From: Enhydrobacter sp.
GTDB lineage: Bacteria > Pseudomonadota > Alphaproteobacteria > Reyranellales > Reyranellaceae
Assembly: GCA_026126105.1 (NCBI GenBank)
Contig: JAHCJV010000055.1
Span: forward strand, 1 to 36,858
DNA length: 36,858 nt
Reading direction: 5' to 3'
Part shown: piece by piece, positions 30,817 through 36,858 of the stretch
Layout: each line of letters begins with the position of its first letter
How positions within the stretch are numbered: position 1 is the stretch's first letter
The notes under the pieces: model-generated
What the model saw: the letters and a program-made list of their open reading frames with translations, nothing else
Told to the model about the DNA's origin: nothing
Database searches by the model: none
Position numbers and translations under genes: made by a program

Positions 30817-31881
30817 TTATCGGACAGGTCTCCGGAGCCAATTCTCCCACGCTGAACCTCGTCTCGAAGCATCGTCGAAGGGTCGTCCCCAGGCATCCGA
30901 AACGAGCCGGTAGCCAACCGGATCGAATTCCTTGAGATCGGCTCGCGTGAAGGGAAAAAAGTCGTTGGTGCCGAAATAGGCCTCGCTCAACTCGGCGAAG
31001 TACTCACGGTGGTTTTTCATCGCATAGGCTCTTGCGACACGCCCGGACACATGACGGACTGCATTGTAGCGTCCACTCAGTTCGGCGCTGCGATAGGTCG
31101 CGAGAATTGGACCATACGAATATGACAACACCAAATCGTGATATGCATGTGCTATCTCATGCATTAATGGATTTTCCGAGTTTCCCGCCATGTGGGCGAT
31201 GAAGGTATGGAATTGAATCGACTTGGCCTTGGCACCTGAGAGGCCGTTTTCGATAAGCCATTCCTGGGACGCGAAGTAGGCTCCGCCATAGGCCTCGTCT
31301 CGCTCATACTCCAGCCAGATCGGAACCTCCGAGATCTTTTTCCATGCCCCCGGAGGGAGAACATCCTGGATACGCTTGGCATTGGAGTGTAGGACCTGCA
31401 AGCACTCCTCCAATAGCGAGGGATTTTGCTTGGTGAACTCCGGCGCAATATAAATCGGGAACGAAACTATCTGTCTTCTCTCGTAGTCGTTTTCGAGGGT
31501 CTCAGTAATCTCCCAAGTACCCGGCTTTTCCGTAGGCACGAACCTTGACAGGCAGCGGCGACGCGCATCCCTGCTCACCCAACCATGAGTCAGGTACGTC
31601 TGTTGCTCCGTGCTCTCGCCGGGAGCCAGGGAGACCAACCGGCGGGCACTTGTGCTGTCTACCCATTCGACGGTAAGCGGTGTCAACCTACGGTTCGTGA
31701 CCGTGATGGTAGACACCGCGTCTGCAGCCTGCGATTGAAGAATATCCGCCCCGGTGCAAGGGCGGCTTCCGGCCAGCACTGGTGCTATTCCTGCAAAAGT
31801 GATGAAGAAGGACAAACCGACAGATACGAGCACGCCAAGAGGATCTATCGTCAGCTTTAGCAAGCTCATTGTCGTGAACAT
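30817..31881 (-). CDS. Secreted VHL-beta-like plus HExxH zinc metallopeptidase
   Basis: A 354-residue protein. A signal peptide or anchor (LVSVGLSFFITFAGIAPVLAG, about 18-38) is followed by a small beta domain (about 57-108). Its pattern VTNRRLTPLTVEWVDS..SLAPGES..QTYLTHGWVSRD resembles the beta domain of von Hippel-Lindau protein. The rest (about 125-354) is a zincin: HEIAHAYHD (241-249) with Glu242 as base. A downstream Glu in EYFAELSEAYFG (293-304) is the probable third ligand, then GTNDFFPFTRADLKEFDP. This pattern recalls anthrax-lethal-factor-like peptidases. The coding sequence is visibly AT-richer than its neighbours, so it was probably acquired. The start is uncertain (31881 or 31869); neither has a clear ribosome site. 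Confidence 0.75.
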   Translation of the reverse strand: MFTTMSLLKLTIDPLGVLVSVGLSFFITFAGIAPVLAGSRPCTGADILQSQAADAVSTITVTNRRLTPLTVEWVDSTSARRLVSLAPGESTEQQTYLTHGWVSRDARRRCLSRFVPTEKPGTWEITETLENDYERRQIVSFPIYIAPEFTKQNPSLLEECLQVLHSNAKRIQDVLPPGAWKKISEVPIWLEYERDEAYGGAYFASQEWLIENGLSGAKAKSIQFHTFIAHMAGNSENPLMHEIAHAYHDLVLSYSYGPILATYRSAELSGRYNAVRHVSGRVARAYAMKNHREYFAELSEAYFGTNDFFPFTRADLKEFDPVGYRLVSDAWGRPFDDASRRGSAWENWLRRPVR

Positions 31882-32240
31882 GCGCTTAATGTGTCCGACA
31901 TCGCTTCCCCAGAGCCGCCCATCGGGCGCAGCTCGCCTTATTTGCACAGATTGGCGCGGTGCAGCAATGAGAGCGCTTGATAGGCTTGGCGGCGGGCTGC
32001 AAGGCCAATGCAGTAGCATGCCATTTGGCATCGGGTAGCGGACCCGTTGGAATGATCCCGGCTTTCGCCAGCCGCCTTGGAACTCTAAGTCGAACGCGCT
32101 GCCTGTGGCGCGCGACTCCATCGGATTGCTGTTCCGTGCGGCTGCTCGACAGCATGAGCTTCACGCGAAGTTGCCGCCGCCCCCGATCATATCTGCGCCA
32201 TCGCGGCTGTCGGGAAAAGCTGGCCATGCAGTCTCCGAAA
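31882..32240. other. Intergenic stretch without recognisable gene
   Basis: Between the VHL-like/zincin gene and the prophage virion-like gene, 359 bases. Several frames are open, but none has both a start with a ribosome site and protein-like composition. It must hold the promoter of the zincin gene; no clear -35/-10 pair was found. Confidence 0.5.
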
Positions 32241-34190
32241 TCACTTGGACTTGCCCTTCGGAGTAGGTTGGCTCTGAGCAATCTCGTTGTCGAACGCTGG
32301 TGCAGGAGTCTCAGGTGGAGGCTTGGAAGGCGCGAAAGGCCAATCCGGAATAAAGAAGTCCGGTCGCCATACGGGACGGGTTCCGGGTGGCGGTGGGGGG
32401 TCGCGGTCAATGGGCGCTCCAAACATCCTTGTCTCCCTCTCGGTTTGTGTAAGCGAGGGCTTCTCAGCCAGAGAGGCGTGTTGAACATCGGCCGGGCGGT
32501 TTATTGGCTTGATCCAACTAGCTTTGATCGCTGCGTGCTTCAAGCCGTTGACGATGCCGTAGGCTTCGGCCTCCGTCGGCTTGCGGCCCCTCCTCTGGTA
32601 TGCCGAGAGCTCGTCGTGCACGAGGCGATGGAACCTTGCGGCCTGCTCGGCATCGCTGCCCGGTGGCGCGTCAGGCCTCGGAGTCGTGTCGAGGCCCGCG
32701 GAGCGCAAAGCCTCGTTGGCCATGCGGGTGATGGCCTGCAGCCGTCGCTTCTCGGCGCCGTCAGCTGCCTGCAGCTTCTCCAGCGCCGCGAGGTCTTCGT
32801 CCGTGAGCCTGCCCATGAACTGGGTGAGGTTCTTCGTGGCCCAGCGATTGCGCTCACCGGTGTCGTCGCCCGTCAGGCGCTGATAGATGGCGTAGAATGT
32901 CTGTGGATCGGTCGTGGTGTTGATCCCGGCGATGGCGCGGTTGATCCTGTCGGTCACCGCGTCCTGCTGTTCCTCTGTGAGGCGACTCATGATCGTCGCG
33001 GCCGGTGGCGTGACGGCCGGACCGCCGTTTGGGCCGCCAGCCGTCAGGTGACGGCGCAGGTCGGCGTAGAGGGCGTCGGTGTCGGCCTTCACCGCGGCGC
33101 GGCTGCGGGCGGTGTCCATGTCGATCGCCATCTGATTGGCGCGCAGGCGGGCGGGGTTGGTGGCGAACTCCTGTTGGTTCAGGGCGGTTAGCACATCGTG
33201 GCGAATCTCGATCTCGCCGAGCCGTTCGCGGGTGCCGACGATGCCGTCCTGATCGAGCAGCACGCCGCGGGAAGAGATGACGGGCGGCGACTCGACTGTC
33301 GTGGCTGTCTTGGCGGTCGCGTCGTTGACGGCATCGAGCGCCGCGTCGCCGGTCAGTGCCGACGTGCTCAGTGTGACGCTGCGCTCGCGCAGCCACGCTT
33401 CCGCGTCGAGGGTCTTCGACAGGGTGTCGGCGGCAGCACCCAACGTGCGGCGGGTGTGATCGTCGAGGCGGTCGGCGTGCTGGCGGAACAGCGTCAAGCC
33501 CATCGGATCGTTGCGCGCGAGGCGGTCGCCGATCACGCTCGCGACGACGGAGCCGCCGGCGGCGCGCACGCCGGCCTCCATAGCGTCAGGCTGCTGGCCC
33601 GCGTGCAGCACGCGGGCAGCGCCCTCGGCGCGGTACACCGCGTTGTCGATCATGGCGGGGTCGGCGATGGCTTCCGCCCGCGCGGTTTCGATAGAGCGGG
33701 TCGCAACACCGCGGCTGTAGACTTCCTGCTGCTCGACGGTGTGGCGCAGGATGCCCCTCGCCGATGCGGCGAGATGGCTGTCGAGGATCGGCGCGAGTCG
33801 CTCGCGCTGATGGGGGTTGGCTGTCTGGGCGAGCAGCGCGTCCCTGAGCGCCGTCAGCTTCACCCGCGCCGCATCGCCGCCCCTGATCGCGTCGGCGCCG
33901 GACAGCTTGTAGTAGGCATCGGGCGCGGTCTGCAGGATCGCGCGCCGGCCGTCGAGGAAGCGGTTGGTGAAATCCTGCACGCGGGTGTCGTTGGCCTGCT
34001 GCGCGAGGCGCTGGTGGAGCGCGGCCAGCGTGTCGCTCGCCTGGCCCAGGTTCTGGCCGGCGAGCTGCAGGTCGCGGGCGCGATTGCCGCCGAACAGGGC
34101 GATGTCGCCTGCCGCCGGCACGTTCGGCACTACATCGGGCAGAGGCCGCGGCGAGACCTCGCTCTCGGGATAGAGACGGACGATCGGCAT
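32241..34190 (-). CDS. Large phage protein, possibly virion-internal
   Basis: A 649-residue, Ala-rich, mostly helical protein: AAGDIALFGGNRARDLQLAG..LAALHQRLAQQANDTRVQDFTNRFLDG, with many conserved-looking Asp/Arg helices. The Pro-rich tail (PPPPPGTRPVWRPDFFIPDW) ends QPTPKGKSK. No signal, membrane or catalytic motif is seen. Length, helix content and position next to phage early genes suggest an internal virion or ejection-type protein of a podovirus-like prophage; this is inference. GGAG precedes ATG 34190, and the upstream gene's TGA directly abuts the ATG, so they form one transcription unit. Confidence 0.7.
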   Translation of the reverse strand: MPIVRLYPESEVSPRPLPDVVPNVPAAGDIALFGGNRARDLQLAGQNLGQASDTLAALHQRLAQQANDTRVQDFTNRFLDGRRAILQTAPDAYYKLSGADAIRGGDAARVKLTALRDALLAQTANPHQRERLAPILDSHLAASARGILRHTVEQQEVYSRGVATRSIETARAEAIADPAMIDNAVYRAEGAARVLHAGQQPDAMEAGVRAAGGSVVASVIGDRLARNDPMGLTLFRQHADRLDDHTRRTLGAAADTLSKTLDAEAWLRERSVTLSTSALTGDAALDAVNDATAKTATTVESPPVISSRGVLLDQDGIVGTRERLGEIEIRHDVLTALNQQEFATNPARLRANQMAIDMDTARSRAAVKADTDALYADLRRHLTAGGPNGGPAVTPPAATIMSRLTEEQQDAVTDRINRAIAGINTTTDPQTFYAIYQRLTGDDTGERNRWATKNLTQFMGRLTDEDLAALEKLQAADGAEKRRLQAITRMANEALRSAGLDTTPRPDAPPGSDAEQAARFHRLVHDELSAYQRRGRKPTEAEAYGIVNGLKHAAIKASWIKPINRPADVQHASLAEKPSLTQTERETRMFGAPIDRDPPPPPGTRPVWRPDFFIPDWPFAPSKPPPETPAPAFDNEIAQSQPTPKGKSK

Positions 34191-34430
34191 TCAGCGCTCC
34201 ATGGTTTTCGTGGTGCCCGGTGTCGCCACCGCGCCGGTGCGGACGCGGTTCTCCTTCCTCGGGTGATCGGCGCGGTCGAGGCCGAGCGCGGTGCGGCGGC
34301 GCCACACGGTCAGCCGCACCACGCCAAGCGCCCGGGCGATCTCGCCGTCGGTCCAGTTGAGCGCCACCAGTTCGCGCATCGCCGCCGTGTCGCGCGCGGT
34401 CCACGCCCTGGCCGGCTTGCGCGCGGTCAC
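34191..34430 (-). CDS. Small GcrA-like helix-turn-helix protein of the prophage
   Basis: A 79-residue protein starting at GTG 34430 with AAGGTG 6 bases upstream. The HTH reads WTARDTAAMRELVALNWTDG, then EIARALGVVRLTVWRRRTAL, close in layout to the GcrA/Myb-like N-terminal DNA-binding segment. The tail is basic. It overlaps the upstream gene's stop (GTGA) and ends directly against the next ATG, giving a tight early operon. It probably regulates prophage genes. A broken copy of it is found at 28866-28990. Confidence 0.72.
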   Translation of the reverse strand: MTARKPARAWTARDTAAMRELVALNWTDGEIARALGVVRLTVWRRRTALGLDRADHPRKENRVRTGAVATPGTTKTMER

Positions 34431-35305
34431 GCCGGCACCTTGCGCCAATACGCAGCCAGGCCGTGATGGCGGCGCCATTGCCGGCGCTGGTCGGCGTCGA
34501 TCCTCGGGTTGTCGAGGTCGCTCTCGGGCGCCGGTCCGTGCTCCTCGGGCCACGGCTCGCCGGGACGATGGGCCATCAGCCGGAACGTCCACACGCTGTG
34601 CGCGCCTGTGAGGCGCAGCGGCTCGCGGGCGGGCCCGGCGACGGGCGCGGGGCCGTGCCTGGCCAGCACTTCCGCCGACGCGGCCTTCATCACCCAGTTG
34701 CGCCACAGCGGACCCCAATTGTGCGCGGTGCGGTTCTGCCCGGCCTGGAAGTTGCGGAAGCGCTCGGTTTCCTGCTCGACCATCGCCGCGGTAAGGTCGG
34801 GCCGCGCCGTCTTCGCCCAGCCGATGTCGTCCTCGCCCGGCGTCCAGCCTTGTGGGAGCGTGTGCGCCGTGCCGGGCGCGCGCCGTTGCTCCCCTTCCCT
34901 CCCTTTCCCTTCCTTCGGTTCCCTTCCTCCCTGCGCGTCACCGGCGGGCGGCGACGCGTCGATGACGCGTGACGCCGCGTGCAGCGTGGCGGGCGGCGGC
35001 GCGAGCTTCGAGGCGGCCTCGCGCGGGTTGACGTGCTGGTGGGTGGCGAAGGTCGGGATGACGGCCAGGCCATCGCCATAGAGCCGCACCAGGGTCCGAT
35101 CCGTCAGCTCCCGGCACAGCGCGTCGACATCGCACTCGTCGTCCGGCAGATAGCGGCGCTTGAAGCCGCGCGGCGCCCACACCAGGCGGCCCTCGCGGTC
35201 GGCCTCGCACCACAGGCCGATATAGAGCAGCCGGGCCCGAGGGCTCAGCGCGCAGATGTCGTCGGAGGTGAAGAACTCCGGCTTGATGGTGCGGATGCGG
35301 GCCAT
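34427..35305 (-). CDS. Phage replication-type (DnaD/replisome-organiser-like) protein
   Basis: A 292-residue protein beginning MARIRTIKPEFFTSDDICAL, the typical opening of phage winged-helix replication proteins. SPRARLLYIGLWCEADREGR and KRRYLPDDECDVDALCREL follow. The middle (about 110-160) is a charged low-complexity linker, including REPKEGKGREGEQRR. The C-terminal part (about 165-290) contains ARPDLTAAMVEQETERFRNF and NWGPLWRNWVMKAA, helicase-loader-like in style. The ATG overlaps the upstream gene's stop (ATGA). A second copy, broken and split by an IS, lies at 29010-30763. Confidence 0.75.
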   Translation of the reverse strand: MARIRTIKPEFFTSDDICALSPRARLLYIGLWCEADREGRLVWAPRGFKRRYLPDDECDVDALCRELTDRTLVRLYGDGLAVIPTFATHQHVNPREAASKLAPPPATLHAASRVIDASPPAGDAQGGREPKEGKGREGEQRRAPGTAHTLPQGWTPGEDDIGWAKTARPDLTAAMVEQETERFRNFQAGQNRTAHNWGPLWRNWVMKAASAEVLARHGPAPVAGPAREPLRLTGAHSVWTFRLMAHRPGEPWPEEHGPAPESDLDNPRIDADQRRQWRRHHGLAAYWRKVPA

Positions 35306-35631
35306 CAGGCGACGGCTTCGGCGATGCGCCGCGCCAGCGCCGACGAGGCGCCGCCGCGCAGCGCGATGGCGTAGTGCTGGCGCTGGGCAGGCGTAAGGTC
35401 CCTCGCGCGCCGCGTCTTCTCGGTGCGGCGGGCCTTGTGCAGGACGCCGGCGACGTGGCCGTAATCGACCTCCCACTTCGCCGCGATCGCCGCGCGCGAC
35501 AGGCCGGCGTCGAAATCGGCGACGATGCCGTCCCGTCGTGCGGCCCGTACCCGGGCGCGCTCGTTCTCGAGCGTCGCGAGCGTCGCGGACGCGGCCGCGA
35601 TGTCGTCCTGAATCTCGCGCAGCCGGCGCAT
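35305..35631 (-). CDS. Small phage protein with coiled coil and HTH-like segment
   Basis: A 108-residue protein. The first 30 residues predict a coiled coil (REIQDDIAAASATLATLENE). The middle (FDAGLSRAAIAAKWEVDYGH, then VAGVLHKARRTEKTRRARDL) looks like a helix-turn-helix with a basic flank. Function unknown; a DNA-binding accessory protein of the phage early region is a reasonable guess. It abuts the upstream gene (TAG then ATG) and overlaps the downstream ATG by one base, so it is strictly operonic. Confidence 0.7.
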   Translation of the reverse strand: MRRLREIQDDIAAASATLATLENERARVRAARRDGIVADFDAGLSRAAIAAKWEVDYGHVAGVLHKARRTEKTRRARDLTPAQRQHYAIALRGGASSALARRIAEAVA

Positions 35632-35970
35632 CTATGCCGCCCTCACGATGCGGGCGGCGAGCTGGTCGGCAATCGACTGCAGCAGGCCGACCGTGCCGGC
35701 GAGCCCCTCGCGCTCGGCGAGGCGCAGGACGATGGCGCGGAACTCGGGCACCGTGACCGTCGGATCGACGAGCCGGACCGAGCGCGCCCGGCGCGGATCG
35801 CGCGCGATGCGGCCGGCATCCTCGAGCCGGATCAGGAGACGGTGGATGCCGGCCTTCGAGCGGAGGCCGAGCGCGCGCCCCATCTCGTCGAGGCTGGGCG
35901 ACACGTCGCCGCCATGCTCGCGCTGGTAGTCGGCGATGAACTTCAGGAGTCTGGATTGCTGGCGGGTCAT
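35632..35970 (-). CDS. LexA-N-terminal-like winged-helix protein of the prophage
   Basis: A 112-residue protein, MTRQQSRLLKFIADYQREHG, then GDVSPSLDEMGRALGLRSKA and GIHRLLIRLEDAGRIARDPR. This is the LexA DNA-binding (winged-helix) fold without the protease half. It probably acts as a Cro-like or early regulator, transcribed away from the S24 repressor gene. GGAG-type bases are absent, and the ATG at 35970 is close to the expected transcription start, so the message may be nearly leaderless. It is the first gene of the leftward early operon. Confidence 0.75.
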   Translation of the reverse strand: MTRQQSRLLKFIADYQREHGGDVSPSLDEMGRALGLRSKAGIHRLLIRLEDAGRIARDPRRARSVRLVDPTVTVPEFRAIVLRLAEREGLAGTVGLLQSIADQLAARIVRAA

Positions 35971-36063
35971 GGCAATATATTTACGTTTTTCGCAATACTA
36001 TCGCAAGCGAGGAATTGCGCTTTACGTTAATGCGGTCGCAAAAAATGTGGGTAGTTTTGCGGA
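35971..36063. promoter_or_regulatory. Divergent immunity region with repeated operator-like motifs
   Basis: The 93-base gap between the divergent winged-helix gene and the S24 repressor gene is AT-rich. It holds two TTTACGTT repeats (35980-35987, 36021-36028). CGCAA occurs at 35991, 36002 and 36037, and its complement TTGCG at 36015 and 36057. CGCAA-N8-TTGCG (36002-36019) is a natural 18-base dyad. It is the expected place for both promoters and the repressor operators. Confidence 0.7.
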
Positions 36064-36759
36064 ATGCTCTGGATCAAGGAGCGCATCCGTTTCCTGCGCC
36101 CGAAAGGAAAGACCCAGACCGGCCTCGCGACGGCGCTGGGGATCGATCCGTCGCGCGTCACCGAGATCATCAAGGGCGAGCGCCGGATCAAGAGTTCGGA
36201 AGTGGCCTCGCTGGCCGCCTATCTCGAGATGACGGTGGGCGACGTGATGGCCGCGATCGACGGCCGGCCGCCCGCGCCGGCCGCGATGGCCGTCATCGAG
36301 CCGGCCGCGCAACCCGGCCCGGCGCTGGCCGCCTCGCCGATCCTGCCGGTGCTCTATCCGCCCGGCCGCCCCGACGTGCCGGTGTGGGCGAGCGCCCAGG
36401 CGGGCGACGACGGCGCGATTGTGCTGACGCCCGACCCGATCGACTACATCCACCGCTCCGACCGCATGCGCGGGGTGAAGAATCCTTTCGCATTTTACGT
36501 CGTCGGCTCGAGCATGAGCCCGGCGATCGAGCACGGCACGCAGGTCGTGATCAATCCGTCGCTGCTGCCGCTGGCCGGCCGCGACCATGTCTTCATCCAG
36601 GATCTGTCCGACGGCACGATGAAGGCAATGGTCAAGCGCCTGGTCCGCTCGACCGAACGGTCGTGGCGCGTGCGCCAGTTCAACGAGCCCAGGGATTTCG
36701 ACCTGCCGCGCAGCATCTGGACCAAGGCCTACCGCATCACCGAGAAGCGCGAGGACTGA
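36064..36759 (+). CDS. Prophage repressor, HTH plus S24 (LexA-like) autopeptidase
   Basis: A 231-residue protein. The N-terminal XRE-like HTH (about 1-60) reads TQTGLATALGIDPSRVTEII, then KGERRIKSSEVASLAAYLEM. A Pro/Ala linker follows, with a possible cleavage region near ALAASPILPVLYPPG. The S24 domain (about 135-225) has the catalytic Ser in YVVGSSMSPAIEHGT and the Lys in DGTMKAMVKRL. It should hold the prophage silent and self-cleave after DNA damage through RecA. The strong phage-repressor layout and divergent position with operator repeats support the call. ATG 36064 follows TTTTGCGGA, a poor ribosome site, which fits low repressor levels. Confidence 0.9.
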   Translation: MLWIKERIRFLRPKGKTQTGLATALGIDPSRVTEIIKGERRIKSSEVASLAAYLEMTVGDVMAAIDGRPPAPAAMAVIEPAAQPGPALAASPILPVLYPPGRPDVPVWASAQAGDDGAIVLTPDPIDYIHRSDRMRGVKNPFAFYVVGSSMSPAIEHGTQVVINPSLLPLAGRDHVFIQDLSDGTMKAMVKRLVRSTERSWRVRQFNEPRDFDLPRSIWTKAYRITEKRED

Positions 36760-36834
36760 TCCTCGCGGTGGAAGCCTGTCGACCTCCCATCTGGGAAGAC
36801 TGCACGCTACCTCATCCCTCCTTCCCTTCCCGTC

Positions 36835-36855
36835 GTCCTGAGCGTAGCGAAGGAC
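36835..36855. repeat. Short REP-like intergenic palindrome at the window edge
   Basis: GTCCT and AGGAC flank GAGCGTAGCGA. The phrase CCTGAGCGTAGCGAAGGAC resembles small dispersed repeats of alphaproteobacterial genomes. It may mark the outer edge of the prophage remnant. It is cut short by the window end. Confidence 0.45.
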
Positions 36856-36858
36856 CTC

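Noticed and set aside
1..36858. tRNA genes, CRISPR arrays, replication origin, phage attachment sites
   Set aside because: No cloverleaf, regularly spaced repeat array, DnaA-box cluster or att-type repeat was recognised on reading; without a search tool weak examples could be missed.

Overview
The window is GC-rich (roughly two thirds G+C by eye) bacterial chromosome with dense gene packing, strong AAGGAGG-type ribosome binding sites and GTG/ATG starts. An alphaproteobacterium is the best guess. The grounds are a ROSE-like RNA thermometer plus an RpoH-type promoter in front of an Hsp20 gene, a Bug-family solute-binding protein, a GcrA-like small helix-turn-helix protein and an IS407-type IS3 element. 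The genus cannot be fixed from the sequence alone. No tRNA, rRNA or CRISPR array was seen.

Layout. (1) 1-2449: the end of a 2-oxoacid dehydrogenase gene set, E2 acyltransferase (cut by the window edge) and E3 dihydrolipoyl dehydrogenase. (2) 2503-3673: a RES/Xre toxin-antitoxin pair with a promoter-operator palindrome. (3) 3707-5176: a secreted M23-like peptidase and a small conserved-looking protein. (4) 5271-8865: a stress and membrane block with an Hsp20-receiver operon, two small membrane proteins and a TerC/Alx transporter. (5) 8887-14075: small coiled-coil protein, Bug receptor, two tandem paralogous helical proteins, a secreted protein and a large MscS channel. (6) 14274-14884: a second toxin-antitoxin pair (RHH antitoxin and Doc/Fic toxin). 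(7) 14894-18671: an overlapping operon of a periplasmic ligand-binding protein and a membrane adenylate cyclase, with a divergent acyl carrier protein. (8) 18692-23896: a CNNM/CorC-type membrane protein, a PepSY membrane protein, a TonB-dependent receptor and a DUF2946 protein, probably metal or siderophore uptake.

From 24018 the content becomes accessory. 24018-27507 holds three genes around a divergent control region: an M15-SH3b-GH19 cell-wall hydrolase fusion, an alpha/beta-hydrolase preceded by a five-base tandem repeat, and an SH3b plus cysteine-hydrolase protein. A secreted DUF3616 protein follows. Then comes a broken second copy of a prophage replication/HTH segment split by a complete IS3-family element (29291-30524), and an AT-richer gene encoding a secreted VHL-beta-like plus HExxH zinc peptidase. 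A prophage remnant runs from 32241 to 36759: a virion-like protein, HTH protein, replication-type protein, two small early proteins, and a divergent S24-family repressor with a repeat-rich operator region.

The observations most worth a second look are the VHL-beta/zincin protein, the cell-wall hydrolase group with its five-base repeat, the IS-split prophage duplication, the double heat control of hsp20, and the coupled sensor-cyclase operon.
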